Shown: in pieces, positions 32,058-41,543 of the stretch
Position numbering within the stretch: the first letter of the stretch is position 1
Layout of the letters: each line of letters begins with the position of its first letter
Origin: Aeromicrobium yanjiei
GTDB taxonomy: Bacteria > Actinomycetota > Actinomycetes > Propionibacteriales > Nocardioidaceae
Assembly (NCBI RefSeq): GCF_009649075.1
Contig: NZ_CP045737.1
Coordinates: 2,666,001-2,730,000 of the forward strand
Length of the DNA: 64,000 nucleotides
Reading direction: 5' to 3'
Translations under genes and position numbers: made by a program
The notes under the pieces: model-generated
Databases searched by the model: none
What the model saw: the letters and a program-made list of their open reading frames with translations, nothing else
Told to the model about the DNA's origin: nothing

Positions 32058-32803
32058 AGTGGCCGGCGGCTGTCGCCCTGCTGCTCGCGAGCCTGACGGC
32101 GTGCGGCTCCTCCTCCGAGGACGCGGCGGGCGACCGCACGCTGACGGTGTTCGCGGCGGCGTCCCTCAAGGACTCGTTCAGCGAGATCGCCGAGCAGTTC
32201 GAGGCCGAGAACCCGGGCGTCACGGTGCGGCTCAGCTTCGCCGGCTCGGCCGATCTGGTGGCGCAGGTCGAGCAGGGTGCGCCTGCCGACGTGCTGGCCA
32301 CCGCGGACGAGCGCACCATGCGCGGCGCCCAGGACGACGGCCTGGTCGAGGTGCTCGACTCGATCGGCTCCAACCGGCTCGAGATCGCGACACCGCCGGG
32401 CAACCCCGCGGGCATCCGCTCCCTCGCCGACCTCGCCGGTCGAGATGTCCAGGTCGTGCTGTGCGCGCCCGCGGTCCCCTGCGGAGCGGCGGCGCACCGC
32501 GTGGAGAAGATCGCAAGCATCGACATCGAGCCGGTCAGCGAGGAGCAGTCGGTGACCGACGTGCTCAGCAAGGTCGCCGCGGGCGAGGCCGACGCGGGCC
32601 TGGTCTACGTCACCGACGTCCAGACCGCGGGCGACTCCGTGGACGGAGTGCCATTCGCCGAGTCTGCCGAGGTCGTGAGCACCTATCCGATCGCGAGTCT
32701 GTCGCGCAGCGACGAGAGCGCCCTCGCGCAGAGCTTCGTCGACTTCGTCGCGACCGGACCGGGCCAGGACGTGCTGCGCGCCGCCGGGTTCGGTCCGCGC
32801 TGA
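32054..32803 (+). CDS. modA: molybdate-binding lipoprotein ModA
   Basis: A 249-residue periplasmic-type binding protein tethered as a lipoprotein: lipobox LTAC near residue 17 ([12 protein letters not shown]). The mature protein starts [21 protein letters not shown], the ModA signature with the oxyanion-binding Ser, and continues [26 protein letters not shown] (second anion contact) and AGLVYVTDV. Captures molybdate outside the membrane and hands it to ModB. Confidence 0.93.
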   Translation: MKWPAAVALLLASLTACGSSSEDAAGDRTLTVFAAASLKDSFSEIAEQFEAENPGVTVRLSFAGSADLVAQVEQGAPADVLATADERTMRGAQDDGLVEVLDSIGSNRLEIATPPGNPAGIRSLADLAGRDVQVVLCAPAVPCGAAAHRVEKIASIDIEPVSEEQSVTDVLSKVAAGEADAGLVYVTDVQTAGDSVDGVPFAESAEVVSTYPIASLSRSDESALAQSFVDFVATGPGQDVLRAAGFGPR

Positions 32804-32804
32804 C

Positions 32805-33599
32805 ATGGCCCTGACGTCTCAGCACTCCGGCGTCCCGCGGTGGGTGCTCGTGCCCGCCGCGGCCGGCGCACTGTTCATCGTCCTGCCGCTCGTGGCCCTC
32901 GCGACCCGGGTCGAGTGGGGCAGCTTCTTCTCGCTGATCGGCTCGGACTCGTCGCAGGCCGCGCTGTGGCTGAGCCTGCGCACGTCCGCCGCGAGCACCG
33001 TGCTGTGCCTCCTGCTGGGGGTGCCGATGGCGCTGGTGCTCGCGCGCACGACGTTCCGCGGGCAGGCGGTGCTGCGCTCGATCGTGCTGCTGCCACTGGT
33101 GCTGCCTCCGGTCGTGGGCGGCATCGCGCTGCTCTACACGTTCGGGCGCAAGGGGCTGCTCGGCGAGACCCTCGACGTCCTCGGCTGGCAGATCGCGTTC
33201 TCCACCACCGCGGTCGTGATCGCCCAGACCTTCGTGTCGCTGCCGTTCATGGTCGTCAGCCTGGAGGGCACGCTGCGCACCGCCGGACAGCAGTACGAGG
33301 TCGTCGCCGCGACCCTCGGCGCGCGGCCCACGACCGTGCTGCGGCGGGTCACCCTGCCGCTCGTGCTGCCGGGCCTGGCCGCAGGTGCGGTGCTGTCGTT
33401 CGCGCGGGCGCTGGGCGAGTTCGGGGCCACGATCACGTTCGCGGGCAGCCTCGAGGGCGTGACCCGCACCTTGCCGCTGGAGATCTACCTGCAGCGCGAG
33501 AGCGACCCGGACGCCGCCGTCGCCCTGTCGCTGCTGCTGGTCGTCGTGGCGGTGCTCGTGATCGGGCTCGTGCGCGGTGGACGGGGCGCGGCGACGTGA
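32805..33599 (+). CDS. modB: molybdate ABC transporter permease ModB
   Basis: A 264-residue permease with about six membrane helices. The EAA loop that docks the ATPase reads ...[28 protein letters not shown], and the typical [14 protein letters not shown] and [12 protein letters not shown] segments of ModB/CysT-type permeases are present. Starts one base after the modA stop; its own stop overlaps modC (GTGA). Confidence 0.93.
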   Translation: MALTSQHSGVPRWVLVPAAAGALFIVLPLVALATRVEWGSFFSLIGSDSSQAALWLSLRTSAASTVLCLLLGVPMALVLARTTFRGQAVLRSIVLLPLVLPPVVGGIALLYTFGRKGLLGETLDVLGWQIAFSTTAVVIAQTFVSLPFMVVSLEGTLRTAGQQYEVVAATLGARPTTVLRRVTLPLVLPGLAAGAVLSFARALGEFGATITFAGSLEGVTRTLPLEIYLQRESDPDAAVALSLLLVVVAVLVIGLVRGGRGAAT

Positions 33600-34642
33600 G
33601 CCTGCACCTCGATGCCGCCGTCGCGGCCCGCGACGTCCGCGTGAGCCTGGACGTCGCGAGCGGCGAGACCGTCGCGGTGCTCGGCCCCAACGGCTCCGGC
33701 AAGTCCACCCTCCTGGCCGCGATCGCCGGCATCCTGCGCCCCGACGAGGGCGCAGCAACACTGGGCGAGACCTGTCTGTTCGACGTCGCCGCGGGCACCT
33801 GGCGACCGCCCCACCTCCGCGGCACCGCGCTGCTGGCCCAGGACCCGCTGCTGTTCCCGCACCTCACGGTGCTCGACAACGTCGCGTTCGGACCGCGCAG
33901 CGTGGGCCGCTCGCGGTCGCAGGCGCGCACCCTCGCACGTACCTGGCTCGGCGAGGTCGACGCCTCCGACCTCGCGGACCGGCGCCCGGCCCAGCTGTCC
34001 GGAGGACAGGCCCAGCGCGTCGCGATCGCCCGGGCGCTCGCGGCCGAGCCGCGCCTGCTGCTGCTCGACGAGCCCATGGCCGCCCTCGACGTCACGGTCG
34101 TGCCGGCGATGCGTCAGGTGCTCAAGCGGGTGCTGGCCGGGCGCAGCGCCGTGATCGTCACGCACGACGTCCTCGACGCACTGCTGCTCGCGGACCGGGT
34201 GGTCGTCATGGAGGGCGGCCGCGTCGTGGAGTCCGGGCCGACGCGGGACGTGCTGACCCGCCCGCGCAGCACGTTCGCGGCCGGCATCGCGGGGCTCAAC
34301 CTGGCCCGCGGCGTCGTCGAGCACGGCGGCGTGCGCACTCCCAGCGGACTGCTGGTCGCGGGCCTCCACGGCGACGACCCCGTGCCCGAGCGGGCCCCGG
34401 CGGTCGCGGTGTTCAGCCCCAGCGCGGTCGGCGTCCACCGGGAGGCACCCGGCGGCAGCCCCCGCAACGTGTTCGCGACCACGGTGCGCGAGCTCGAGCC
34501 GCACGGCTCCCAGGTGCGGGTGCGGACCGACGAGGTAAGCGCCGAGGTCACCGCCCCCGTCGTGGCCGAGCTCGACCTGGCGCCGGGGACGCCCGTGTTC
34601 CTCGCGGTCAAGGCCAGCGAGGTGTCGATCTACGCGGCCTGA
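33596..34642 (+). CDS. modC: molybdate ABC transporter ATPase ModC
   Basis: A 348-residue ATPase with intact motifs: Walker [11 protein letters not shown]-loop [11 protein letters not shown], signature [15 protein letters not shown], Walker [13 protein letters not shown] and switch His in VIVTHD. The C-terminal ~70 residues form a TOBE domain ([25 protein letters not shown]) that can bind molybdate and trans-inhibit uptake. GTG 33596 overlaps the modB stop. Unlike the ATPase at 38585, nothing is degenerate here. Confidence 0.94.
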   Translation: MSLHLDAAVAARDVRVSLDVASGETVAVLGPNGSGKSTLLAAIAGILRPDEGAATLGETCLFDVAAGTWRPPHLRGTALLAQDPLLFPHLTVLDNVAFGPRSVGRSRSQARTLARTWLGEVDASDLADRRPAQLSGGQAQRVAIARALAAEPRLLLLDEPMAALDVTVVPAMRQVLKRVLAGRSAVIVTHDVLDALLLADRVVVMEGGRVVESGPTRDVLTRPRSTFAAGIAGLNLARGVVEHGGVRTPSGLLVAGLHGDDPVPERAPAVAVFSPSAVGVHREAPGGSPRNVFATTVRELEPHGSQVRVRTDEVSAEVTAPVVAELDLAPGTPVFLAVKASEVSIYAA

Positions 34643-34652
34643 CCGATGACCT

Positions 34653-35066
34653 TCAGGCGCGGGTCAGGGTGGTGCGCATCGTGTAGTCCTTGACCGGCCC
34701 GGTGACGTCCCATCTGACGGTCCACCGGTCGGGGTCGACGACCTCGACGCGACCGACGTACGTGTCGGCGGCGCAGGGGTGGACGACCTCGTCGCCCGGC
34801 GCCCACGGGTGGAAGTCGCGGCCGTCCTCGAACGTCACGAACCACTCGCCGTCCCGCAGCTCGACGAACAGCACCCGGCTGACGGCCAGCACGAGCTCGC
34901 CGGTTCGCAGGCTGCCCTGCTCGCTCCAGCGGACCCGGCCGTCCGCGCCCAGCGCGAGCTCGGTCGTGCCCTCGACCGTCGACTGCTCGGCCTTCAGCCG
35001 GTCGTCGATCGTGCGGGACATGGTCCAGGCGCCGATGAGCGAGGTCGGGGCGGCGGGATGAGGCAC
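34653..35066 (-). CDS. DUF6314 family protein
   Basis: A 137-residue protein predicted as a lipocalin-like beta barrel: LIGAWTMSRTIDDRL, GRVRWSEQGSL, WFVTFEDGRDFHPWAPG, HPCAADTYVGRVEVVD and WDVTGPVKDYTMRTTLTR are the conserved blocks of DUF6314. Probably binds a small hydrophobic molecule; none is known. GTG 35066 is preferred because TAGGGT ends six bases upstream. Shares a 34-bp divergent start region with the next gene. Confidence 0.8.
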   Translation of the reverse strand: MPHPAAPTSLIGAWTMSRTIDDRLKAEQSTVEGTTELALGADGRVRWSEQGSLRTGELVLAVSRVLFVELRDGEWFVTFEDGRDFHPWAPGDEVVHPCAADTYVGRVEVVDPDRWTVRWDVTGPVKDYTMRTTLTRA

Positions 35067-35072
35067 GGGTCC

Positions 35073-35078
35073 ACCCTA
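35073..35078 (-). promoter_or_regulatory. -10 box, leaderless DUF6314 gene
   Basis: TAGGGT on the minus strand, six bases before GTG 35066. Confidence 0.5.
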
Positions 35079-35088
35079 GGACGGCGGT

Positions 35089-35094
35089 TATCGT
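35089..35094 (+). promoter_or_regulatory. -10 box, leaderless spermidine synthase-like gene
   Basis: TATCGT, six bases before ATG 35101, only ten bases from the opposing TAGGGT box. Confidence 0.55.
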
Positions 35095-35100
35095 GGCGGC

Positions 35101-35742
35101 ATGAGCGGTGCAACCTGGCGTCGCCGCGACGACGGCGCAACCGAGCTGCGGGTCAACGGGGTCTTCGTGATGGACGACGTGGAGACGTCGTCCGAGCGGG
35201 AGCTGGCCCGCATCGTGCTCGACCTGGGAGCGGCCGACGTCCTCGTCGGCGGGCTCGGGCTCGGCCACACCCTGCGCGAGCTGCTGGCGTCCGCGGACGT
35301 ACGCCGGGTCGTCGTCGCCGAGCTGCAGCCCGAGATCGCCGGCTGGATGCGTGACGGGACGCTGCCGGGAGCCGATCTGCTCGCGGACCCCCGCACCGAG
35401 CTCGTCCTGGACGACGTACGCGCGGTGGTCGCGGACCAGGCACCCACCACTCTCGACGCGATCGTCCTGGACGTCGACAACGGTCCCGGCTTCCTCGTGC
35501 ACGACACGAACTCCGGTGTCTACGAGTCGCCCTTCCTGCAGGTCTGCGCCGAGCGGCTGCGCCCGGACGGTCACGTGTGCATCTGGTCGATGGACCGCGC
35601 CCCGGCACTGCTGGACACCCTCGGCCGGGTCTTCGAGCAGGTCGATGCGCGAGGCATCCCCGTCCGGCTGCAGGACCGGGACGAGCACTACTGGATCCTC
35701 ACGGGGTCGCGGCCGCGGGACAGCGCTATCGTGCGGGCATGA
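35101..35742 (+). CDS. spermidine synthase-like methyltransferase-fold protein
   Basis: A 213-residue Rossmann-fold protein of the SpeE-like group. [18 protein letters not shown] is the nucleotide-binding loop, [14 protein letters not shown] the acidic strand, [25 protein letters not shown] the active-site region of aminopropyltransferase-like proteins, and [13 protein letters not shown] follows. It lacks the N-terminal beta domain of true spermidine synthases, so its reaction is uncertain. ATGA overlap with fumC. Confidence 0.78.
   Translation: MSGATWRRRDDGATELRVNGVFVMDDVETSSERELARIVLDLGAADVLVGGLGLGHTLRELLASADVRRVVVAELQPEIAGWMRDGTLPGADLLADPRTELVLDDVRAVVADQAPTTLDAIVLDVDNGPGFLVHDTNSGVYESPFLQVCAERLRPDGHVCIWSMDRAPALLDTLGRVFEQVDARGIPVRLQDRDEHYWILTGSRPRDSAIVRA
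35727..35732 (+). promoter_or_regulatory. -10 box inside the upstream gene for fumC
   Basis: TATCGT, six bases before ATG 35739; gives fumC a promoter of its own. Confidence 0.5.
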
Positions 35743-37124
35743 CCGAATACCGCATCGAGCACGACACCATGGGCGAGGTCCGCGTCCCCGCCGACGCCCT
35801 CTGGCGCGCCCAGACCCAGCGAGCCGTCGAGAACTTCCCGATCTCCGGCACCCCCATCGAGTCCGCCCAGATCCGCGCCCTGGCGCAGATCAAGGCCGCC
35901 TGCGCGAAGGCCAACGCCGAGCTCGGCATCCTCGACCAGGACATCGCCGACGCGATCATCGCGGCCGCCGACGAGGTCGCGACCGGCGCGCACGACGCGC
36001 ACTTCCCGATCGACGTCTTCCAGACCGGCTCGGGCACGTCCAGCAACATGAACACCAACGAGGTCATCGCGACCCTCGCGACCAAGGCCCTCGGCAAGGA
36101 CGTGCACCCCAACGACCACGTCAACGCCTCGCAGTCGTCCAACGACGTCTTCCCGACGTCGATCCACGTCGCCGCGACCGCGTCCGCGACCAACGAGCTG
36201 ATCCCCGCGCTCGACCACCTCGCGACGTCGCTCGAGGCGAAGGCGACCGAGTTCGCGTCCGTCGTGAAGTCCGGCCGCACCCACCTGATGGACGCCACCC
36301 CGGTGACCCTCGGGCAGGAGTTCGGCGGTTACGCCGCGCAGATCCGCCGCGGCATCGAGCGCGTCCAGTCGGCGCTGCCGCACACCGCCGAGGTCCCGCT
36401 CGGCGGCACCGCGGTCGGCACGGGCATCAACACCCCGATCGGCTTCCCGCAGCGCGTGATCGAGATCCTCGCCGCCAACACCGGCCTGCCGATCACCGAG
36501 GCGGTCGACCACTTCGAGGCGCAGAGCGCCCGCGACGGATTGGTCGAGATGTCCGGCCAGCTGCGCACGATCGCGGTCAGCCTGACCAAGATCTGCAACG
36601 ACCTGCGCTGGATGGGCTCGGGCCCCCGCACGGGCCTCGGCGAGATCGCGCTGCCCGATCTGCAGCCCGGCTCGAGCATCATGCCCGGCAAGGTCAACCC
36701 GGTGCTGCCCGAGGCGACGCTCATGGTCGCCGCGCAGGTCATCGGCAATGACGCCACGATCGCGACCGCGGGAGCGTCGGGCTCGTTCGAGCTCAACGTC
36801 ATGCTGCCGGTCATCGGCCGCAACATCCTGGAGTCGATGCGCCTGCTCGGCAACGCCTCGCGCGTGCTGGCCGACCGCTGCATCGACGGGATCACGGCCA
36901 ACGAGGAGCGCTGCCTCGAGCTCGCCGAGTCCTCGCCGTCGGTGGTCACGCCGCTCAACCGTCACATCGGCTACGAGAACGCCGCCAAGATCGCCAAGCA
37001 GGCGGTCAAGGAGAAGAAGACGATCCGCCAGGTCGTCATCGAGTCCGGCTACGTCGAGCGCGGCGACATCTCCGAGGCCGACCTCGACCAGGCCCTCGAC
37101 GTCATGAGCATGACCCACCCCTGA
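35739..37124 (+). CDS. fumC: class II fumarate hydratase
   Basis: A 461-residue fumarase of the TCA cycle, interconverting fumarate and malate as a tetramer. Starts [29 protein letters not shown] (typical), with [34 protein letters not shown] (substrate-binding His), [18 protein letters not shown] and the signature loop [16 protein letters not shown]. All catalytic blocks intact. Confidence 0.97.
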   Translation: MTEYRIEHDTMGEVRVPADALWRAQTQRAVENFPISGTPIESAQIRALAQIKAACAKANAELGILDQDIADAIIAAADEVATGAHDAHFPIDVFQTGSGTSSNMNTNEVIATLATKALGKDVHPNDHVNASQSSNDVFPTSIHVAATASATNELIPALDHLATSLEAKATEFASVVKSGRTHLMDATPVTLGQEFGGYAAQIRRGIERVQSALPHTAEVPLGGTAVGTGINTPIGFPQRVIEILAANTGLPITEAVDHFEAQSARDGLVEMSGQLRTIAVSLTKICNDLRWMGSGPRTGLGEIALPDLQPGSSIMPGKVNPVLPEATLMVAAQVIGNDATIATAGASGSFELNVMLPVIGRNILESMRLLGNASRVLADRCIDGITANEERCLELAESSPSVVTPLNRHIGYENAAKIAKQAVKEKKTIRQVVIESGYVERGDISEADLDQALDVMSMTHP

Positions 37125-37150
37125 CCCCACCCCCAACCCCCAACGCTGAG

Positions 37151-37182
37151 GGGAGGCTCCCGTCCGCCGACGGGAGCCTCCC
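37151..37182. terminator. strong hairpin after fumC
   Basis: Fourteen-base perfect arms GGGAGGCTCCCGTC (37151-37164) and GACGGGAGCCTCCC (37169-37182) with a four-base loop, between convergent fumC and DUF2079 genes. No T run follows. Confidence 0.6.
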
Positions 37183-37203
37183 GTCCGTTGAGGGGTGGGT
37201 TGG

Positions 37204-37259
37204 GGCGCGCCTCGCCGGACCGCGGGCGCGCCTCAGCGGACGGGAGGCGCGCCTCAGCG
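37204..37259. repeat. GGCGCGCCTCAGCG repeats at convergent junction
   Basis: GGCGCGCCTC occurs three times (from 37204, 37225 and 37246); the last two extend to GGCGCGCCTCAGCG with GGACGGGA between them. The third runs into the last codons of the DUF2079 gene. Confidence 0.7.
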
Positions 37260-38585
37260 TCGTTGGGCGAGCTTGTAGCCGTTGTTGTCGTAGATGAGGT
37301 CGTACGTGCCGCCGTGGGCCCTCTCGGCGTACGCCACGACGTCGTCGGGTGAGCCGATGCCCGCGGCCACGTCGAACAGGACGTACTCGGGCTTGACGTC
37401 GGCGTCACCGTCGCCGATCGACCCGATCCAGTAGACGGTGTGATCGGTGACCAGGTGGCTCAGCAGACCGATGTCGCCCTCCACCGTCGCCCCCTTCGGC
37501 ACGAGCGACATCACGAGCCGGGCACTCTGGGCCCGGGGCGGGTCCTCGTACGTCTGGGGGTCGACCAGGACCGCGACCGGCGAGTTGATCATCATGAACC
37601 CGCTCACGACGACGCCCCCGAGCGTCGCCCACCGCAGCACCGGCCGCCGCACGATCGCATCGATCATCGCGATGAAGACGATCGGCATCAGCACCAGCGA
37701 GTAGTGGTAGTCGGTGCCCCAGTAATAGGGCACGTCGTTGACGAACCGCCCCACCAGCGTCGGCACGACCAGCAGGACCCAGGGCGAGGCGAGGGCCGCG
37801 AGCCCGGTGATCGCCACGGTGAGCAGCGCCGTGGCGGCCTTGCGGTCGACCTGGTCGAACAGGGTCGTGAGCATCCCCCGCTCCCCTAGCGTGGAGTGCG
37901 TGTACTCCCCCGAGCTGTTGAACGCCGGGATGAGCAGCAGCACCACGGCCGCGGAGAACACCACGCCCCCCACGGCCAGGAGCACGCCCCGGCGACGTTC
38001 ACCCGCGAGCCAGAGCACCGCGCCGATGACCGCGACGGTCAGGCCGAGGTCCTCCTTGACCAGCAGCAACGGCAGTGACCACCACACGACCCGGTCGTAG
38101 CGCCGGTCGACGTACGCGGCGCCGGCCAGCGCGAGGAGGGGTGCGGCGAACGCGACCTCGTGGAAGTTCACCTCCACGGCCGACTGGAGGCCGAAGGAGA
38201 ATCCGTAGAGGACCCCGATCACCAGGCCGACGGCCGTCCCGATCCGCCGCATCGCCAGCACCGCGATGACGTAGATCGAGATCGCGATGAGCACGACCTG
38301 CGCGAGCAGCACGGTCCGCGCGGAGGGGAACATCCGGTAGAACGGTGCGATCAGTGCCGTCACCGGCGAGAAGTGGTCGCCGAAGATGTGGTAGCCGGGC
38401 CCCTTGACGTCCGCGACGGGCGCGCTGAGACTCGCATAGCTCTTGATGACCTGCTCGAAGATCGCGTTGTCGTACGAGTTGATCGCGAAGCGGTGGAACC
38501 GGATCAGGGTGAGCGCACCGTAGACGACCGCGCACACCAGTGCCAGGGCGGCGGCGAGAGCGCGCTGGACGCGAGTGGCGATCAT
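37254..38585 (-). CDS. DUF2079 membrane protein
   Basis: A 443-residue polytopic membrane protein of the DUF2079 family: about nine hydrophobic helices, an early conserved FHRFAINSYDNAIFEQVIKSYA and GDHFSPVTALIAPFYRMFPS, and VNFHEVAFAAPLLALA. The fold is GT-C glycosyltransferase-like, and the conserved acidic pair after the first helix (YDNAIFEQ) is compatible with a lipid-linked sugar transferase; no substrate is known. ATG 38585 shares its A with the stop of the ABC ATPase gene (TGATG), so it is the last gene of the ABC operon. Confidence 0.8.
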   Translation of the reverse strand: MIATRVQRALAAALALVCAVVYGALTLIRFHRFAINSYDNAIFEQVIKSYASLSAPVADVKGPGYHIFGDHFSPVTALIAPFYRMFPSARTVLLAQVVLIAISIYVIAVLAMRRIGTAVGLVIGVLYGFSFGLQSAVEVNFHEVAFAAPLLALAGAAYVDRRYDRVVWWSLPLLLVKEDLGLTVAVIGAVLWLAGERRRGVLLAVGGVVFSAAVVLLLIPAFNSSGEYTHSTLGERGMLTTLFDQVDRKAATALLTVAITGLAALASPWVLLVVPTLVGRFVNDVPYYWGTDYHYSLVLMPIVFIAMIDAIVRRPVLRWATLGGVVVSGFMMINSPVAVLVDPQTYEDPPRAQSARLVMSLVPKGATVEGDIGLLSHLVTDHTVYWIGSIGDGDADVKPEYVLFDVAAGIGSPDDVVAYAERAHGGTYDLIYDNNGYKLAQRR

Positions 38586-39748
38586 CACAGAGTCAGGTTC
38601 TCACCCGTCTCGGGATCGAACACGTGCACCCGGTGCCGCGGGATGACCACGCTGATCGACATGCCCGGCTCCAGCGTGCTGTCCGCGGCCAGCTCGGCCA
38701 CGAGGAAGCTCTGGAACAGATCGAACTCCAGCAGGTCCTCGACCTCCTCGAGCAGGTCCTCGACCTCCGGTGCGATCTCGTAGCCGAGGTACGCGAACTG
38801 CGATCTGCCCCGCCACTCGACGTCGTCGATCCGGGCGGTGAGCTCGACGCGCTCGGTGACCGCCTGCCCGCCGGGGCCCGTCGCGTCGTGGCAGTGCTCG
38901 GGCCGGATGCCCGCGACCACGACACCGCGGTCGCCGATGCGCTCGAGCAGGGCGTCGTCGAGCGCCATCGTGGCCAGCGGCATCACGAGCTCGCGGCCCA
39001 TGGGGAACGCCGGGACGAGGTTCATCGGCGGCGAGCCGAGGTAGCCCGCGACGAACATGTCGGCTGGACGCTCGTACAGCTCGCGCGGCGTCCCGACCTG
39101 GTGGATGAATCCCTGGTGCATCACCGCGACGCGGTCGGCCGTGCTCAGCGCCTCCTCGACGCTGCTGGTGGTGAAGATCGAGGTGCGCCCGCGCTCCTGC
39201 TGCCACTGGGTCGTGACCGACCTGACGTGCGTACGCACCCGCTCGGACTGGGCCGAGAACGGCGAGTCGAACAGGTACGCCTGCGCGTCCCGCACCAACG
39301 AGCGGCCGAGCGCGACCCGCTGGGCCTGGGCGTCGTCGAGATCGGCGGGCTTGAGCTCGAGCAGGTCGCCGAGGGCGAGGAAGTCGGCGACCTCGTGGAT
39401 CCGGTCGGAGAGCTCGTCCTTGTCGAAGCCGCGGCGCAGCAGGGACGAGAACGCGAGATTGTCGAAGACGTCGAGGTGCGGGTGCAGCGCGTGGTCCTGG
39501 AACACCATCGCGAGATCGCGCCCGCGGGGTCCGACCGTGTTGACGACGGTGTCGCCCACCAGGACGTCCCCCGACGTGTGGTCCTCGAGCCCCGCCAGCG
39601 TCCGCAGCAGCAGCGACTTGCCGCCGCCACGGGGCCCCGCGATGGCCAGGGTCGTGCCGTCCGGCACGTGAAGGGAGATGTCGTCCAGCAGCGGACGGCT
39701 CCCCGCGCGGCCGGCCGTGGTGAGGTGGCGGACTTCGATCGAGCTCAT
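38585..39748 (-). CDS. MalK-type ABC ATPase, catalytically degenerate
   Basis: A 387-residue protein with MalK layout: nucleotide-binding domain (1-235) plus C-terminal OB/TOBE-like regulatory part. Walker A GPRGGGKS and Q-loop VFQDHALHP are acceptable, but the signature LSGGQ reads LDDAQ, the Walker B LLLDEP reads YLFDSP (catalytic Glu replaced by Ser), the D-loop is SAQSE, and the switch His of VTHD is gone (FTTSSVEEA). It should bind ATP poorly or not hydrolyse it. The C-terminus has an unusual Glu/Leu-rich insertion (VEDLLEEVEDLLEFDLF). Overlaps the permease gene by ATGA. Confidence 0.85.
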   Translation of the reverse strand: MSSIEVRHLTTAGRAGSRPLLDDISLHVPDGTTLAIAGPRGGGKSLLLRTLAGLEDHTSGDVLVGDTVVNTVGPRGRDLAMVFQDHALHPHLDVFDNLAFSSLLRRGFDKDELSDRIHEVADFLALGDLLELKPADLDDAQAQRVALGRSLVRDAQAYLFDSPFSAQSERVRTHVRSVTTQWQQERGRTSIFTTSSVEEALSTADRVAVMHQGFIHQVGTPRELYERPADMFVAGYLGSPPMNLVPAFPMGRELVMPLATMALDDALLERIGDRGVVVAGIRPEHCHDATGPGGQAVTERVELTARIDDVEWRGRSQFAYLGYEIAPEVEDLLEEVEDLLEFDLFQSFLVAELAADSTLEPGMSISVVIPRHRVHVFDPETGENLTL

Positions 39749-40725
39749 CGATAGGACCTTCCGAGGAGATGGTTGATCCGGCGCGGGAACAGCAGGAGCA
39801 GGACGATCGCGGGCAGCATCCACAGCAGTCCCGCCGCGGCGATCACGGAGCTGGAGTCCGCGACCTGTCCCGTCGCGAGCAGCAGCGTCGCGGGCAGCGG
39901 CGCGGTGCGCTCGTCGGGCGACAGCGCCACGCCGAGGACCGCGTCGTTGCAGCCGGCCACGAACACGAGCAGCGCGACCACCGCCAGCCCCGGCAGCAGC
40001 GCGGGCGCCGCGAAGTGCCGCAGCACCTGGCGTGGGGTCGCGCCGTCGGCCCGGACCGCGTCCAGCAGCGTCCACGGGACGTCCCGCAGCACCGTGACGC
40101 TGAGCCAGATCGCCAGGGGCAGGGTGAGCACGAGCGTCGGCGGCACCAGCGCGAGCCGCGACCCGTAGACGTCGAACGCGTCGAGCAGGTCGGTGTACGC
40201 CCCGGCGAGGGCCACGACCGGCATGAGCAGCACCGCGACCACCAAGCCGTACGCGAGGCGCTTGCCCCGCGCGGGCACGCGCACGAAGCCGTACGCCGCG
40301 GCGACGGCCAGCGGCATCGCGATGAGGGTGGCGAGCCCGGAGACGAGCAGCGAGGTCAGTGCGGCGTCCTGCAGGATGTCGGATTTGATCGCGCCGTCGA
40401 ACGCGCGCCACGTGACGTCCTGCGGCCACAACGCCTGCGGCGCGGTCCCCGCTGGTGCGGTCGCGACCGTGAACGTCCACAGCAGCGGGACGACCGTCAG
40501 CACCACCAGGACCTCCAGGCCCAGCACGGCCCAGAACGACACGTCCCGGCTCGTGTCGGCGAACATCACGCCCGCCGCGCCCGTCGCCATGAACGCGAGC
40601 GAGACGACGATCCACAGCCACAGATCGGGTCTCGCGACCATGAGGATGCCGTAGTTGCCGAGTCCGAACCCGAGCGCGAACGCCACCGCGGACGCGATCA
40701 GCCGGGACCTCACCGAGGCGGTCAC
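39745..40725 (-). CDS. ABC sugar-type permease (MalG-like)
   Basis: A 326-residue permease with roughly eight hydrophobic segments; three near the N-terminus are extra relative to MalG. The EAA loop reads AVRADGATPRQVLRHFAAPALLPG. GTG 40725 overlaps the upstream permease stop (GTGA), and its stop overlaps the ATPase start. Likely forms the translocation path with the other permease. Substrate unknown, probably a sugar or polyol by family. Confidence 0.82.
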   Translation of the reverse strand: MTASVRSRLIASAVAFALGFGLGNYGILMVARPDLWLWIVVSLAFMATGAAGVMFADTSRDVSFWAVLGLEVLVVLTVVPLLWTFTVATAPAGTAPQALWPQDVTWRAFDGAIKSDILQDAALTSLLVSGLATLIAMPLAVAAAYGFVRVPARGKRLAYGLVVAVLLMPVVALAGAYTDLLDAFDVYGSRLALVPPTLVLTLPLAIWLSVTVLRDVPWTLLDAVRADGATPRQVLRHFAAPALLPGLAVVALLVFVAGCNDAVLGVALSPDERTAPLPATLLLATGQVADSSSVIAAAGLLWMLPAIVLLLLFPRRINHLLGRSYR

Positions 40726-41543
40726 ACGACCCTCCTGACCCGCGTCAGCGGCACGAGCACCGCGGCGAGCACGGCCGCGAACAGCAGCAGGAGCACGGAC
40801 GTCGCGGCGCCGAGGCCGAGCTCGAAGCGTGAGAACGTCGCATCCCAGACCAGGGCCGGCACCGTGCGCACGTCGGCGCGCGGGTCGTCGACGAGCAGCG
40901 GGCCCTCGAGCATGCGCAGGGCGTCGAGCGCGCGATAGGTCGTGGCGACCGCGAGCGCGGGGGCCATCGCGGGCAGCACGACGAGGCGGAAGCGCTGCCA
41001 CGCCGTGGCCCCGTCCGCGACGGCCGACGCCATCAGCGACGTCGAGACGCGCAGGAGACCCGCCAGCAGGATCACCGCCGTGATGCCGGTGCCCCGCCAG
41101 ACCTCACCGAGCACGACCGCGACGAGCTGGCCGGTCGCACCGACGTCGTCGAGGTCGAACCAGGCGGCCGCGAACCCGGTGGTCACCGCGTCGCGCCACA
41201 TCACCGCCGAGACGACGGACAGCATCGTGAACGGCAGCAGCACGAGGACGCGGGTGACGGGCCACAGCAGCGTCAGACGCCGGATCGCGGCGGCGAAGGC
41301 CAGGCCGAGCACGAGCTGGAGCAGCACTGCTGCCGCCACGATCGCGAGCGTCGCGGCAACGGCGATCCACCACGAGCGGGTGGTCAGCACGTCGACGTAC
41401 GTGTCGAGGCCGACGAACGACCGATCGTCCGGGTGGGTCAGCGGCTGGGTGTGCAGCGAGGTCCACACGAGGCGCGCGATCGGCCACACCGTCACCACGA
41501 GCAGCACCAGGATCGCGGGCGCGAGCCACCGCCAGCCCCTCAT
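40722..41543 (-). CDS. ABC sugar-type permease (MalF-like)
   Basis: A 273-residue permease with six helices; EAA loop ASAVADGATAWQRFRLVVLPAMAPAL. N-terminus MRGWRWLAPAILVLLVVTVWPIARLVWTSL is typical of MalF/UgpA proteins. Coupled on both sides by four-base overlaps. Confidence 0.85.
   Translation of the reverse strand: MRGWRWLAPAILVLLVVTVWPIARLVWTSLHTQPLTHPDDRSFVGLDTYVDVLTTRSWWIAVAATLAIVAAAVLLQLVLGLAFAAAIRRLTLLWPVTRVLVLLPFTMLSVVSAVMWRDAVTTGFAAAWFDLDDVGATGQLVAVVLGEVWRGTGITAVILLAGLLRVSTSLMASAVADGATAWQRFRLVVLPAMAPALAVATTYRALDALRMLEGPLLVDDPRADVRTVPALVWDATFSRFELGLGAATSVLLLLFAAVLAAVLVPLTRVRRVV

Noticed and set aside
30908-32806. 632-codon minus-strand frame opposite paiB, the TOBE regulator and modA
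   Set aside because: It spans three real genes and an intergenic gap, and its translation has no recognisable domain.
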